Shown: piece after piece, positions 43,654 to 52,693 of the stretch
Numbering within the stretch: position 1 is the first letter of the stretch
Layout of the letters: the number at the start of each line of letters is the position of its first letter
NCBI RefSeq assembly: GCF_014200455.1
Contig: NZ_JACHBW010000004.1
Coordinates: forward strand, 357,486 to 421,485
DNA from: Paraburkholderia bannensis
GTDB taxonomy: Bacteria; Pseudomonadota; Gammaproteobacteria; Burkholderiales; Burkholderiaceae
Direction of reading: 5' to 3'
Length of the DNA: 64,000 bases
The notes under the pieces: model-generated
Databases searched by the model: none
Seen by the model: only the letters and a program-made list of their open reading frames with translations
What the model was told of the DNA's origin: nothing
Translations under genes and position numbers: made by a program

Positions 43654-44559
43654 TTACCTGTTGACGAAATCCGGCTCGAAAAACACCCAGCGCACCACGG
43701 GAAAACGCGCCTGCAGATCGGCTTCGATCTCGTTGATCGCCTCGACCATGGTGCGGCTGTGCTCGTAGTCGAGCATCTCGCATTGCACCGCCACCATCAC
43801 TTCCTTGCCCCATTGCAGGGTAATCAGACTGATGATGCTTTGAATCTCAGGCCGTGCGCGCAGATACGTTTCGATGTCGCGGCGCATTTCCGGACTTGCC
43901 GATTCCCCCACGATCATCGACTTCACTTCGCGCGCGATGAACCAGGCGATCAACATCAGCAGCACGCCAATCGCAATCGAGCCGCACGCGTCCCACACGG
44001 GATTGCCCGTGATGACCGTAAGCAGCACCGCCGCAAACGCGATCGCAAGACCCGCCAGCGCGGCAATATCTTCGCCCGCCACCACCAGCAGATCGGAATC
44101 GCGCGTCTCACGCGCCCAGCGCCACAAGGATTTGGTCGGCGAGCCTTTGCGGATTTCCTTCATCGCGCCGTAAAGCGAAAACGCTTCGAGCACGACTGAA
44201 ATGCCGAGCACGCCCAGCGCGACATACACGTATTGCAGCGGCTCGCGCAGAATGAGCCGATGCACGCCCTCGTACACCGAGAACGCGCCGCCCACGAAAA
44301 ACAGCAGCAGCGCCACCAGCAGCGAATAAAAATTGATCGCGCGCCCCGTGCCCATGGGGTGCAGCGGCGTGGGCGCTTCGCGCGACTGGCGCAGGCCGAA
44401 CAGCAGCAAAAGCTGATTGCCGCAATCGGCGGTGGAGTGAATCGCCTCGGCGAACATCGAACCGGAGCCCGTGAACGCCGCCGCGCCGAACTTGCAGACC
44501 GCGATCCCGGCATTGGCGGCCAGCGCGTAAAAAATGGCTTTGGGCGACTCTCCGCTCAT
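43654..44559 (-). CDS. Cation diffusion facilitator family transporter
   Basis: A 301-residue CDF exporter with about six helices. The metal site in helix 2 is the AEAIHSTADCGNQ motif and in helix 5 GEDIAALAGLAIAF; a cytoplasmic domain (ETYLRARPEIQSI, then MVEAINEIEADLQAR) follows. CDF proteins export Zn, Co, Mn or Fe from the cytoplasm by proton antiport. The ATG overlaps the selD stop by four bases (ATGA), so it is translationally coupled to selD. Metal specificity cannot be told from sequence. Confidence 0.88.
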   Translation of the reverse strand: MSGESPKAIFYALAANAGIAVCKFGAAAFTGSGSMFAEAIHSTADCGNQLLLLFGLRQSREAPTPLHPMGTGRAINFYSLLVALLLFFVGGAFSVYEGVHRLILREPLQYVYVALGVLGISVVLEAFSLYGAMKEIRKGSPTKSLWRWARETRDSDLLVVAGEDIAALAGLAIAFAAVLLTVITGNPVWDACGSIAIGVLLMLIAWFIAREVKSMIVGESASPEMRRDIETYLRARPEIQSIISLITLQWGKEVMVAVQCEMLDYEHSRTMVEAINEIEADLQARFPVVRWVFFEPDFVNR

Positions 44560-45650
44560 ACGACCTCGACGCGCACGGGAGCGTCGCCGGATTGGCCGAC
44601 CATCTCGCCAATCACGCACGCCGATGCGAAACCATCCGCATGAAACAGCGCGAGCACGGCGTCGACCTCTTCCGGCGCGCAGGCGACCAGCAGGCCGCCG
44701 GAAGTCTGCGGGTCGGTCAACAGCGTGCGCGCGGTCTCGGGCAGATGCGGCGCGAGCGAGACGGCATCGCCATACGAAGCCCAATTGCGGCCCGACGCGC
44801 CGGTGTACACGCCTTGCTCGACGAACGCCTCCACGCCCGGCAGCCACGGCAGACCGGCGTACCGCAGGCGCGCCGTGAGACCCGCACCGCGCGCGATTTC
44901 CAGCGTGTGACCGAGCAGACCGAAGCCGGTCACGTCGGTCATCGCGTGCACACCTTCACGTTCGGCGAGCGGCGTGCCTGGCTTGTTGAGCATGGTGGCG
45001 GCATCGACCATCGCCTTGTAGCCCTCGGCGTCCAGCAGGTCTTTCTTGAGCGCGGCGGACAGCACGCCCACGCCCAACGGCTTGCCGAGCACCAGCACGT
45101 CGCCCGCGCGCGCGCTGGCGTTGCGCTTGACCCGCTCGGGATGCACCACGCCCAGGGCGGCGAGACCATAGATCGGCTCGACCGAGTCGATCGAATGGCC
45201 GCCCGCGACGGGAATGCCCGCCGCCGCGCAGACGTCTTCGCCGCCGCGCAGCACCTGCGCGATGACCTCATGCGGCAGCACGTTGATCGGCATGCCGACC
45301 AGCGCGAGCGCGAGGATCGGCTTGCCGCCCATCGCGTAGACGTCCGATAGCGCATTGGTCGCGGCGATGCGGCCGAAGTCGTAGGGATCGTCGACGATCG
45401 GCATGAAGAAGTCGGTGGTCGCGACGATGGCCTGCTCGTCGTTGAGCTTGTAGACGGCGGCGTCGTCGGCGGTTTCGGTGCCTACCAGCAGGTTCGGGAA
45501 AGCGGCCGTGAGCGGCGTGCTGCGCGCGAGCAACGCGGAGAGCACGCCCGGTGCGATCTTGCAGCCGCAACCGCCGCCGTGCGAAAGGCTCGTGAGGCGC
45601 GGCGCAGCCGCAGTGGGCTGGGGCGATGCCTGGCGTTCTTGATCGGTCAT
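44556..45650 (-). CDS. selD: Selenide, water dikinase (selenophosphate synthetase)
   Basis: A 364-residue SelD. The active-site loop SHGGGCGCKIAP holds the conserved Cys and Lys; ETADDAAVYKLND, TTDFFMPIVDDPYDFGRIAATNALSDVYAMGG in outline, and the C-terminal LLTDPQTSGGLL are family marks. It makes selenophosphate from selenide and ATP for selenocysteine or 2-selenouridine synthesis. The residue that is Sec in some organisms is Cys here. No selA, selB or tRNA-Sec gene and no mnmH (selU) gene is in this window; the usual mnmH partner may be elsewhere. It overlaps the CDF gene. Confidence 0.94.
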   Translation of the reverse strand: MTDQERQASPQPTAAAPRLTSLSHGGGCGCKIAPGVLSALLARSTPLTAAFPNLLVGTETADDAAVYKLNDEQAIVATTDFFMPIVDDPYDFGRIAATNALSDVYAMGGKPILALALVGMPINVLPHEVIAQVLRGGEDVCAAAGIPVAGGHSIDSVEPIYGLAALGVVHPERVKRNASARAGDVLVLGKPLGVGVLSAALKKDLLDAEGYKAMVDAATMLNKPGTPLAEREGVHAMTDVTGFGLLGHTLEIARGAGLTARLRYAGLPWLPGVEAFVEQGVYTGASGRNWASYGDAVSLAPHLPETARTLLTDPQTSGGLLVACAPEEVDAVLALFHADGFASACVIGEMVGQSGDAPVRVEVV

Positions 45651-45733
45651 GTGCGCGTATGCTCCAGAAAAGGCGGAAAAAATCGTCCCCTATTATGGAG
45701 CAATCGCAAGGCGGAGCTTGCCAGGGCGGCGCG

Positions 45734-46507
45734 TCAGTCCGTGCCGGTGGCGTCGCTCGGGGGGCAGGCGGCGCAAACGGCATCGGCCAGCCATTGGGGG
45801 TCGTCGTGCGGCAGATCGTGCCCGGCCCACGGATGTTCGCGCTGCACCGCGCCCCACGCGCGTGCGAGCCGGGCCGAGCAGGCCGGATCGACCAGGCGGT
45901 CGGCCTGCGAGGACAGCACGAGCGTCGGGCAGCGCGGCACGCCTGTTGCCGTATAACGCGCCGCCGCCAGCAACTGCCGCAAGGCATTGGCGCGGCTCAC
46001 CGGCGCACTCGCGCGGATCGCGCGCCAGAGGTCGAGATCGGCGCCGAGCGTGTCGAGGCGCGCACACGTGCGGTCATGGATCGCCGTCTCCGCGAAACAG
46101 TCGCCGCCGCTTGCGCGCCAATGCCGGGCCGCATACAGCAGCGCGGGCCACGCGCCGGGCCGCAGACGCTCGTAGAAGCGGCTATAGGGCCGCATGCTCG
46201 TGTTGATGAGCACGAGTTGCGCGATCTCGTCGGGATAGCGCTGCGCCCACGCGGTCGCGACCATGCCGCCCAGCGACATCGCCAGCACCTTGTAGGGCGC
46301 GCGCGCCGCGAGGCGCTGCACTTCGGCGCGCACGGCATCCACGTAATCTTCGACAGCCAACGGCGAGCGCTCGTGAGCGAGCGTGCCGTTGCCCGGCAGA
46401 TCGACCGCCAGCACCGGGCCGCAGCGCTCAGCCAGCAGCGGCGCAAACGCGCCCCAGTGGCGAGACTCGCGCGTGAGGCCGCGCAAGAGGATCCAGGGCG
46501 CGCTCAT
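45734..46507 (-). CDS. Alpha/beta hydrolase
   Basis: A 257-residue alpha/beta hydrolase. The nucleophile elbow is MSLGGM (LAMSLGGMVATAW), the acid lies in SSQADRLVDP and the histidine in WAGHDLPHDDP. The start MSAPWILLRGLTRES lacks a signal peptide, and LLRGLTRESRHW replaces the normal HG oxyanion loop. Such small hydrolases of the RutD/BioH-like group act on esters, amides or lactones. Its ATG overlaps the M14 peptidase stop by four bases, so it is coupled to that gene. Its substrate is unknown. Confidence 0.85.
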   Translation of the reverse strand: MSAPWILLRGLTRESRHWGAFAPLLAERCGPVLAVDLPGNGTLAHERSPLAVEDYVDAVRAEVQRLAARAPYKVLAMSLGGMVATAWAQRYPDEIAQLVLINTSMRPYSRFYERLRPGAWPALLYAARHWRASGGDCFAETAIHDRTCARLDTLGADLDLWRAIRASAPVSRANALRQLLAAARYTATGVPRCPTLVLSSQADRLVDPACSARLARAWGAVQREHPWAGHDLPHDDPQWLADAVCAACPPSDATGTD

Positions 46508-47541
46508 GAGCCGGGCGCGCGCGAGTTCTGATACCAATGGCCGATCGCGCTTTGCAGCACCTGCTGGCGCGCTACGCCCTCGGGCAGCCAGCGCGCCGAA
46601 GAAAACGCCGCGCGCGTGAGGAACTCGAACAGGTTCGCGTGGCGGCGCAGAACGCGCGCGGTGCGATGCTGCATCACGGGATTGAACATGCCCTGACGCG
46701 AAAACAGCTGCCGCGGATTCTTCTTGATCCACAGCCAGGAGCCGAGTTCGAGCGTGAGCGGCAGAAACACATTGTCCGGCGGCGCGCGGTCGTAGGCGCA
46801 ATCCCAGAGATCGCCGTGCAGCAGATATTGATGGCTCTGCGGCTCGAAAGCGTAACCGTGGTGCGGATGCGCCCGCTCGAACATGGTCTTGAGCACGTAC
46901 ATCTCCGGCAGATGGCGCATGAGTTGGCGCGTGCGTGCGTAGGGAAACCAGATACTGTCGCGCCAGCCATAGCCCGAGTGGCAATCGAGCGCGAACGCGA
47001 GCGGCCGATGCGCGAGTTCTTCGTCGACGATCTTGAGCAGCGCGCTCGCCTCGCACTCCATCGCCGCGCCGCGCCGCCCGCGATACCACGGCAGCCACGA
47101 GCCGACCCGCTGGCCGCCGGCGAGAAACGGCACGCGTTCATCGGCGTCCTGCGGGGCGTTGCGCATGAGATCGACGCCGTTCGGATTGGCGCGGGTAGCA
47201 AGCCACATGCCGCCTGGGTTGACGATGGGCATCATCACGAGCCGTACCGATTCGAGCTGGCGCATGAGCAGCTCGTCCCAGGCGAGACGCCCCACCAGAG
47301 CGCGCATGTAATCGAGCACGAGTTGCGAGCCGATACGCTCAAGGCCGTGAATGCCGCCGAAGAAACCAATAGCGGGCGCGGCCGGATCGCGCGAGCCCAC
47401 CGACGCCACATAAAGCGAGAATGACCGGCCGCGCACTTCGACCTCGCCAGCGCTGCGAATGTCGAACCAGCGCGCGCCGGCATCGAGGAGCGTTTTCAGG
47501 TCCTCGTATTCCGCGAAGCTGTCGGGTAGGAAGCTATACAT
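46504..47541 (-). CDS. M14-family zinc carboxypeptidase-like protein
   Basis: A 345-residue protein with an M14 metallopeptidase core. The zinc ligands are in GGIHGLERIG (His and Glu of HxxE) and DCHSG (third His); the catalytic Glu is in LTLELGSW. Other matches are MMPIVNPGGM and DLMRNAP. No signal peptide is seen, so action in the cytoplasm or by another export path is expected. Members of this subgroup in bacteria are linked to peptidoglycan or glutamate-conjugate processing. It starts the leftward string M14 - hydrolase; selD starts 84 bases later. Confidence 0.88.
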   Translation of the reverse strand: MYSFLPDSFAEYEDLKTLLDAGARWFDIRSAGEVEVRGRSFSLYVASVGSRDPAAPAIGFFGGIHGLERIGSQLVLDYMRALVGRLAWDELLMRQLESVRLVMMPIVNPGGMWLATRANPNGVDLMRNAPQDADERVPFLAGGQRVGSWLPWYRGRRGAAMECEASALLKIVDEELAHRPLAFALDCHSGYGWRDSIWFPYARTRQLMRHLPEMYVLKTMFERAHPHHGYAFEPQSHQYLLHGDLWDCAYDRAPPDNVFLPLTLELGSWLWIKKNPRQLFSRQGMFNPVMQHRTARVLRRHANLFEFLTRAAFSSARWLPEGVARQQVLQSAIGHWYQNSRAPGS

Positions 47542-48053
47542 AACGCAATATATGTACGGGAGAACTGGCTGAAAGCCTTACCCGGCGTGGGCACGCACGC
47601 AGTCTGCCTTATGTTTGTTGCCGTTGCGCGCACAATGATGTGGCGCCACTTATTAGTTGTCGGTGATCTGCCGAACGGTGTCGGGAAGGTTTAATGTCCA
47701 TGTGCGCTTCCACCGCAGTGAGCGCTCACGGACACTCACTGTAAGCGGCACGACAACAAATCGCCTTGGGCACATCCTTGCGCGGTCGGTTTAGCCTGAT
47801 GATGCTAGACCGCGCGCGCTACGGCTCAGTGGCATACGCGCTCAGCCGTCGGTGATCTCATCGCTCTCACTTGCAAGCGCGAATCTGGAGAAAGAACCGA
47901 GCCCGTTGGGCAGCATAGTTCCGTCTCGGACTCCCTGCCACGCCGTCCGATGCTCAAGACGCTCTTACGAGTCACGAATGCGGGAGCGGTATAGTCTCTT
48001 ATGCTTGTGCTTGCGCTCTAGCACGCCAACTCAAACCTTTGCGAGGTCATCTC
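47542..48053. other. Gene-poor junction, probable left edge of an accessory region
   Basis: About 510 bases without a supported gene. Frames here are short (longest rightward 47852-48151) and lack domain signals or start sites. Base composition becomes visibly less GC-rich from here on. It should also carry the promoter of the M14 peptidase gene. Confidence 0.5.
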
Positions 48054-48645
48054 TTGATTGCAGCCGACTTGCTGAGAGAGTCACGAGATCCAAATGCTTG
48101 GAGAAAGCATGCACGCGCGTTGCGCCGTTCTGGCGATGTCGTTTGGGATGATTGCGCTGACGCGCAAATGAGTTTCTGAGAGTGCTGCTGGAGGCGATCG
48201 ACGAATCACGGACCGCGGCGTCGAGCTGGAATTGGACGCCGTTGCGGAAGTCTTCGAGACGTCTAAGCTTCTATATGGACTTGCCCTCGAGACTGCATTG
48301 AAAGGCTGGATAGTGGAGCACTACCCCTCCAAGATCGAGGTGCGCGTTGCCATGGATGGGGCTGGTCAAGCCACGCAAGCCGAGCTAAGGACTGTAGGCG
48401 TGCCGATTTCGAGCGGTCACAACTTGTTGGCCCTCGCAGAAGCAGCAGACCTTTTCGGCGAGAGATTTCAAACCGTTCTCGTGACCGATCACGACCGCCG
48501 TGCAGTGCGAAATATTTGCCGGGACCTAGATGCTATGAGGGAGGGTTGCGTCAGACGCGTCCATTTGCGTGTTCCTTCGGAGAAAACGAGTGTGCAAATC
48601 CCGGTTCACTCCAGTCGGGCTTATTGCCGCTGCCATCCCTCATAG
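48054..48645 (+). pseudogene. Decayed gene, frameshifted and cut at the 3' end
   Basis: A TTG at 48054 opens LLRESRDPNAWRKHARALRR and DVVWDDCADAQ, which stops at 48179. The neighbouring frame is open from 48172 and runs GVELELDAVAEVFETSKLLYG, then LALETALKGWIVEHYPSKIE, HNLLALAEAADLFGERF and VTDHDRRAVRNICRDL. The two parts read as one protein broken by a single-base shift near 48170. From about 48526 the sequence changes to a segment bounded by a 17-bp inverted repeat and loses its coding character. The protein family is not one I can name; the part resembles helical, HEPN-like sequence. Confidence 0.55.
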
Positions 48646-48652
48646 CATCTAG
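48526..48652. repeat. 17-bp inverted repeat around a 93-base segment
   Basis: CTAGATGCTATGAGGGA (48526-48542) and TCCCTCATAGCATCTAG (48636-48652) are perfect inverted copies. The left copy ends the coding part of the decayed gene (LDAMR); the right copy, read leftward, lies inside a leftward open frame and also reads LDAMR. It looks like the scar of an inversion or short duplication. Confidence 0.75.
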
Positions 48653-48814
48653 CCTCGATAGCAAATCATCATAGGAAAAGTGACCTGCTCCCGCTCGGAT
48701 TTTGCCGAGGCTAAGTTGGATCGCGTACTGAGAGGTCCAACTCTCAGTTACCCGTTGCGCACCTGCATATGAAAGCGGCGCCATGTCAGTGCCGGACATC
48801 AGCACCAGAGCCAA
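48551..48814 (-). CDS. Possible small protein or remnant, unknown
   Basis: An 87-codon leftward frame, MALVLMSGTDMAPLSYAG at the start, with HFSYDDLLSRLDAMRDGSG near the middle. Codon use is protein-like in the first two thirds, but the last third crosses the 93-base segment bounded by inverted repeats, so the natural end is uncertain. No domain, signal or partner is recognised. Confidence 0.35.
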   Translation of the reverse strand: MALVLMSGTDMAPLSYAGAQRVTESWTSQYAIQLSLGKIRAGAGHFSYDDLLSRLDAMRDGSGNKPDWSEPGFAHSFSPKEHANGRV

Positions 48815-49423
48815 GCCTACGCCGGACGGTAACCGTTGAAAGCGCTACGCGCCGAACTCGGCTGCTCCAATGCTCTTTTGGCCGACGCTCGAGCTCGTGA
48901 AGTCGCCGCCGTTTTCGCGCGACTCCGCGACGGGAAAGAAGTGGTCGGGAAAAGGCGCGCGTCCGAAGTGGCTAGTTGGCAAATGCCTCGACGAATACGC
49001 GATCGACGCGCCGCAGCCACAGGCCTGATGGCCTAGCGAGGACTGACGCGCGATCCTTAAGCTCCAAAAGGCGACGCGCGAGCAAACCTTCTATAGTAAA
49101 GGCCCCACCTGATCGCGACAGTTTGCGCCCATTGCGGCCCGGTTGAATATCCGTCGTGGCAATATTGCTCGCCCCCTCCGGTACAAGCGCCAAACTACGC
49201 ACCTGAGGTGCGGATAACCGACACATAATCGCCTTCTTTCGAGCAGACTGCCGGTCTCGTCCGGATCAGTTACGGCTGCCACAATAGGCGGTCGTCGGCC
49301 AGTCGCAGCGATTCAACTCCTCAGTGTGATTCGTCGACAACCCGCAGACGCTTTTCGCCGTTCCGATAGACCCTCATCAAGGAACGTAAGTGTCAAAAAT
49401 GGCTATGCCATTTCCTCACCCAG
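48815..49423. other. Gene-poor stretch with remnant frames
   Basis: About 610 bases with no supported intact gene. A rightward frame (48836-49036: MKALRAELGCSNALLADARA) and a leftward one (48972-49226: GGAFTIEGLLARRLLELKD) have short stretches of protein-like sequence but neither has a clear start or full domain. Taken with the pseudogene to the left this is a decayed zone. Confidence 0.45.
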
Positions 49424-50398
49424 CTATTCTGCTGCCTCAGACGAACCTTCGCTTCGTGCATCCCGCCTCAATGACTGTGGAGATACACCGAAACCGCGAA
49501 CAAAAACCTCCCGAAGATGTCGCCTGTCGCGAAATCCCGTTTCCCGAGCGATCGTCTCCAACGAATGGCGCCCACGCTCAACCATGTTCCTTGCGACCTC
49601 GAGGCGAAGTCGCTCGATGGCTTTTGCGGGAGATTCGCCCGTCTCGGCGAGGAAAATTCGGCCGAACTGGCGAGGGCTCAAGTGCGCGGCCTTTGCCAGA
49701 TCGTCGACACGCAAGGGCTTTGACAGATTTACACGTGCGTACTCCAGCGCCAACTGAATTCTGTCCGATTTCGGTGCAAGCGCCAGCATTTCAGAATGCT
49801 GCGACTGGCCACCGGATCGACGATGGTGCATGACAAGCGCACGTGCGACCGAATTGGCAAAATCCGGCCCCTGATCCTTCTCCACCATCCCTAGCGCAAG
49901 ATCCATCGCCGCGGTCAGCCCAGCTGAGGTCCATATCGGGCCATCGACGATGAAGATCCGGTCAGCCTCAACTTCAGCTTCAGGCCAGCGCTCCTGCATC
50001 GCAGTTGCAAAAGCCCAGTGGGTCGTCGCGCGCCGTCCGTCGAGAAGACCAGCCTCTCCAAGGACGAATCCACCGGTGCATAGGCCTGCCGTGCGTCGCG
50101 ACCGCGCTGAGGCTTCTTGGACGAATCGCAGTTCTTCAGGCGCGGTGGCTCGTCCGATCGGATTGACGATTCCGCTGACCATCCACGTGTCCGCCATCGC
50201 GGCAGAGTCCGCTGGTTGAGTAATTACGGAAACACCAAGCGATGCCTTGGTTTCACCACCTGCAAGTGAATAATTTGTGACGCTATAAATCTGTTCTCGC
50301 GCCACTACGTTAGCAATCTCGAAAACAGTTTGTGTCCCGATGGCCATAACCTGGAAGCCATCCGTTAAAAAATAACCAATTCGATGCATCACTGTCAC
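49424..50398 (-). CDS. GlxA-family AraC-type transcriptional regulator
   Basis: A 324-residue regulator with an N-terminal DJ-1/PfpI-like domain (about 1-180) and a C-terminal AraC/XylS DNA-binding domain (about 215-315). The first has RIGYFLTDGFQVMAIG, the nucleophile-elbow-like AGLCTGGFVLGEAGLLDGRRATTHW in outline, including Cys of LCTG; the second has LRVDDLAKAAHLSPRQFGRIF and TGFRDRRHLREVFVRGFG. GlxA regulators usually activate a divergent gene set after sensing a small molecule or a modification of the Cys. It is divergent from the operon that begins at 50503, with about 100 bases between. Confidence 0.9.
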   Translation of the reverse strand: MTVMHRIGYFLTDGFQVMAIGTQTVFEIANVVAREQIYSVTNYSLAGGETKASLGVSVITQPADSAAMADTWMVSGIVNPIGRATAPEELRFVQEASARSRRTAGLCTGGFVLGEAGLLDGRRATTHWAFATAMQERWPEAEVEADRIFIVDGPIWTSAGLTAAMDLALGMVEKDQGPDFANSVARALVMHHRRSGGQSQHSEMLALAPKSDRIQLALEYARVNLSKPLRVDDLAKAAHLSPRQFGRIFLAETGESPAKAIERLRLEVARNMVERGRHSLETIARETGFRDRRHLREVFVRGFGVSPQSLRRDARSEGSSEAAE

Positions 50399-50502
50399 CG
50401 CGCCATGACCGAAAACCTGATTATAAATGTCGTTGGAGAAACAAGTGATTCCCCTGGATCATAGGCTCTTATCGTCGATAGGTTTTCCAACGAGGAATAA
50501 GA
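50399..50502. promoter_or_regulatory. Divergent promoter region of the GlxA regulator and the operon
   Basis: 104 bases between the start codons of the GlxA-type gene (50398, leftward) and the SDR-like gene (50503, rightward). It is AT-rich relative to the genes, as expected for two back-to-back promoters. GAGGAATAAG lies just before the rightward ATG. No clear palindrome was seen. Confidence 0.5.
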
Positions 50503-50964
50503 ATGACGGCTTCACGCGGAACTGCGGTGGTAAGCGGCGCATTGTCTGTTATTGGTGCGGCCTATGCGGATTACCTTGCAGCCAACGGTCACGACCTCAT
50601 CCTGATCGATCGGGATCGCGCGAGTCTGAACGCATTCGCAGAAGAGTTGACCACCCAGACCCGACGCGCAGTTGAAGTCGTAGCCGCGGATCGACGCTCT
50701 CCCTCCGATGTCGCATTGATCGTCGAAAAGATCGATCAGGACGCCAGCGTCGTTCTGGTTGTCAGTGTCACAGACGAAGGCGTAGACAACGCATTTTCAC
50801 CGGCGCAGGCCGATTCGTTGATCAAGTCCGCAGGACTTGAATGTGAAGTTTCCTCCGCCGCAGTCAGGAAATTCGCGTCGAGTGGTGGCTCGGCCAGCCT
50901 CTACCGTTCAGCCGTCGTCGTGACCAGCGCAGGTCGAATAAATGGCAGTCCCTTCCCGTTTTAA
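50503..50964 (+). CDS. Truncated short-chain dehydrogenase-like protein
   Basis: A 153-residue protein with the start of an SDR Rossmann fold: AVVSGALSVIGAAYADYLA (a degenerate TGxxxGxG), then DLILIDRDRASLNAFAEEL. It stops well before the usual length of about 250 and contains no YxxxK catalytic pair, so it cannot be a normal SDR enzyme. The later part (VVVTSAGRINGSPFPF) resembles the strand that normally precedes the active-site loop. Start: ATG with GAGGAATAAG upstream. It is first in the operon. It may be a binding or regulatory stump, or a deleted gene. No frame carries the missing part before 51001. Confidence 0.65.
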   Translation: MTASRGTAVVSGALSVIGAAYADYLAANGHDLILIDRDRASLNAFAEELTTQTRRAVEVVAADRRSPSDVALIVEKIDQDASVVLVVSVTDEGVDNAFSPAQADSLIKSAGLECEVSSAAVRKFASSGGSASLYRSAVVVTSAGRINGSPFPF

Positions 50965-51000
50965 CTCCGCAGAATCGATTGACCAACAAGGTGAATACGG

Positions 51001-51855
51001 ATGAGCACAACTCCCGATGTTGATTCCCCGTCCCTCAGCGCGGTAACACGCTTTGCCGACCTACAGAACCGACGCCTCGCGTATCGACGTTTTGGTAGCG
51101 GCAAACCCATCGTACTTTGCGTACGCTTTAGGGGCACGATGGATTCCTGGGATCCACTGTTCCTTGACAGTCTCGCCGCAAAGGGGTTCGAAGTCGTCAT
51201 TTTTGACTACAGTGGACTTGGACAGTCCACCGGCGATCGTACCTACAACCCCGCTGCACTGGCGCGAGACGCCATCGAATTGATCGGTGCACTTGAGCTT
51301 GGTCGCGTAATCATCGGTGGCTGGTCTATCGGTGGCATAGCTGCGCAAATTGTATTGGCGCAAGCTCCACAAATTGTGAGTCACGCGGTGCTTATCGCGA
51401 CCACACCACCCGGGCCGCTGGTGAAAGCAGGTGAGCCATTGTTCTACACGCTGGCAAAACGCGAGAACGACTTCGAAGACTTCGTCAGCCTTTTCTTCGA
51501 ACCCACTTCAACGGAAAGCCGCGCGGCTGCAGAAGAGGCCTCACTACGTCTCGCCGCCCGCACGTCCGACGTCAGTCCTGAAGTGCCCTATACCTGGGCC
51601 GGTGACCAACTCGGTGAAGGCCCCAGAAATCCAGCTTTCCCAGCACCGCAGGTCCTGCAAGCGCTGCTCGCCGCTTCGATCCCAATTATTCATATTGGCG
51701 GAGATCACGACATTGTATTTCCAGTTGAGAACTGGTACGCCTTGAACGGCCAGCTACCCAGTCTCCACCTGGTCACATTCCCCCGGTCAGGACACGGCCC
51801 GCAACTCCAGTTCCCGCAGGCCTCTGCAGCCCATATCGCAGCATTTTTAGCGTAG
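51001..51855 (+). CDS. Alpha/beta hydrolase, paralogue 1 of the operon
   Basis: A 284-residue alpha/beta hydrolase. The nucleophile elbow is GGWSIGG, the acid lies in GGDHDIVFP and the His in SGHGPQLQ. The oxyanion strand reads RFRGTMDSWDP, where the normal His-Gly is replaced. Its partner at 54496 has the same length and the same GT(M/L)DxWDP pattern, so the two are paralogues. It starts 36 bases after the SDR-like gene. The family contains hydrolases, lyases and non-heme haloperoxidase-like proteins; a lactone or ester substrate is possible. Confidence 0.88.
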   Translation: MSTTPDVDSPSLSAVTRFADLQNRRLAYRRFGSGKPIVLCVRFRGTMDSWDPLFLDSLAAKGFEVVIFDYSGLGQSTGDRTYNPAALARDAIELIGALELGRVIIGGWSIGGIAAQIVLAQAPQIVSHAVLIATTPPGPLVKAGEPLFYTLAKRENDFEDFVSLFFEPTSTESRAAAEEASLRLAARTSDVSPEVPYTWAGDQLGEGPRNPAFPAPQVLQALLAASIPIIHIGGDHDIVFPVENWYALNGQLPSLHLVTFPRSGHGPQLQFPQASAAHIAAFLA

Positions 51856-51965
51856 TTGCTAAAGCTCTCCCGCTGATGCGGAATACGGTTTAGACAGCTC
51901 CTAAGCGACAATATTCTTGAATATTCTCAACAGCGAGTCTTTCTGGCATCAAGTAAGGATTACTA

Positions 51966-52685
51966 ATGGACAATCTTATCGACAAGGCCATCGAGGCTGC
52001 CGGCGGTCTTGAACGATTTCGTAGCTTTCGCCGCGTGTCCGCGCAGCTTCATCACAGCGGGGCGCTGTGGAAACTCAAACAGTGCGAAAACGTGTTGACG
52101 CACTCGCGCGTCACCGTCGACCTTCACGAGCAACGAGTGTCACACGGGCCGTTCGCACCTTCGTCGGATCATTCGATCTATACGCCCTCGCTCGTTGAGA
52201 TTCAACGAACCGACGGTTCGATCGTCGAGACTCTCGATCATCCGCGGGCGTCGTTCGAAGGATACGAGATGGAAACGCCCTGGTCTAATGCGCAGCTCGC
52301 GTATTTCGCGGGCTACACCATGTGGACGTATCTGACGTCTCCATTCCTGTTGCGCTATCCCGGCGTAGCGGCGCAGGAGATTGATCCCTGGGTTGTCGAT
52401 GGCCTGCCGTGGCGACGCCTCCGGGTCGAATTCGCACCGAACATCGCAACGCACAGCGCCGTGCAAACGCTTTACTTCGATGCAGATGGACTTCTTCGCC
52501 GCCACGATTATGAAGTCGATATCCAGGGACGTAATGCCGCCGCACGTTATCTGAGCGATTACGTCACGGTTCAAGGCATACGGATGCCGACGCGTCTGCG
52601 TATCTACCCCCGAACTACCGACAACATTGCCCTGCCCGAGCCGTTGATCGTCGGCGTTGATCTATCTGACTTCCGATTTGAGTGA
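51966..52685 (+). CDS. 239-residue protein of unknown function, paralogue 1
   Basis: The protein starts MDNLIDKAIEAAGGLERFRSF and has blocks SGALWKLK, ETPWSNAQLAYFAGYTMWTYL, then RYPGV, followed by WRRLRVEF, YFDADGLLRRHDYEVD and RMPTRLRIYPR. The alternation of beta-strands and the absence of a signal peptide suggest a compact all-beta cytoplasmic protein, perhaps LolA-like in fold, but this is a guess. The gene at 53736 encodes a clear paralogue with the same length and the same block order. The function of this family is not known to me. The spacing to the ADH gene (8 bases) shows tight coupling. Confidence 0.8.
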   Translation: MDNLIDKAIEAAGGLERFRSFRRVSAQLHHSGALWKLKQCENVLTHSRVTVDLHEQRVSHGPFAPSSDHSIYTPSLVEIQRTDGSIVETLDHPRASFEGYEMETPWSNAQLAYFAGYTMWTYLTSPFLLRYPGVAAQEIDPWVVDGLPWRRLRVEFAPNIATHSAVQTLYFDADGLLRRHDYEVDIQGRNAAARYLSDYVTVQGIRMPTRLRIYPRTTDNIALPEPLIVGVDLSDFRFE

Positions 52686-52693
52686 GACCTCAG

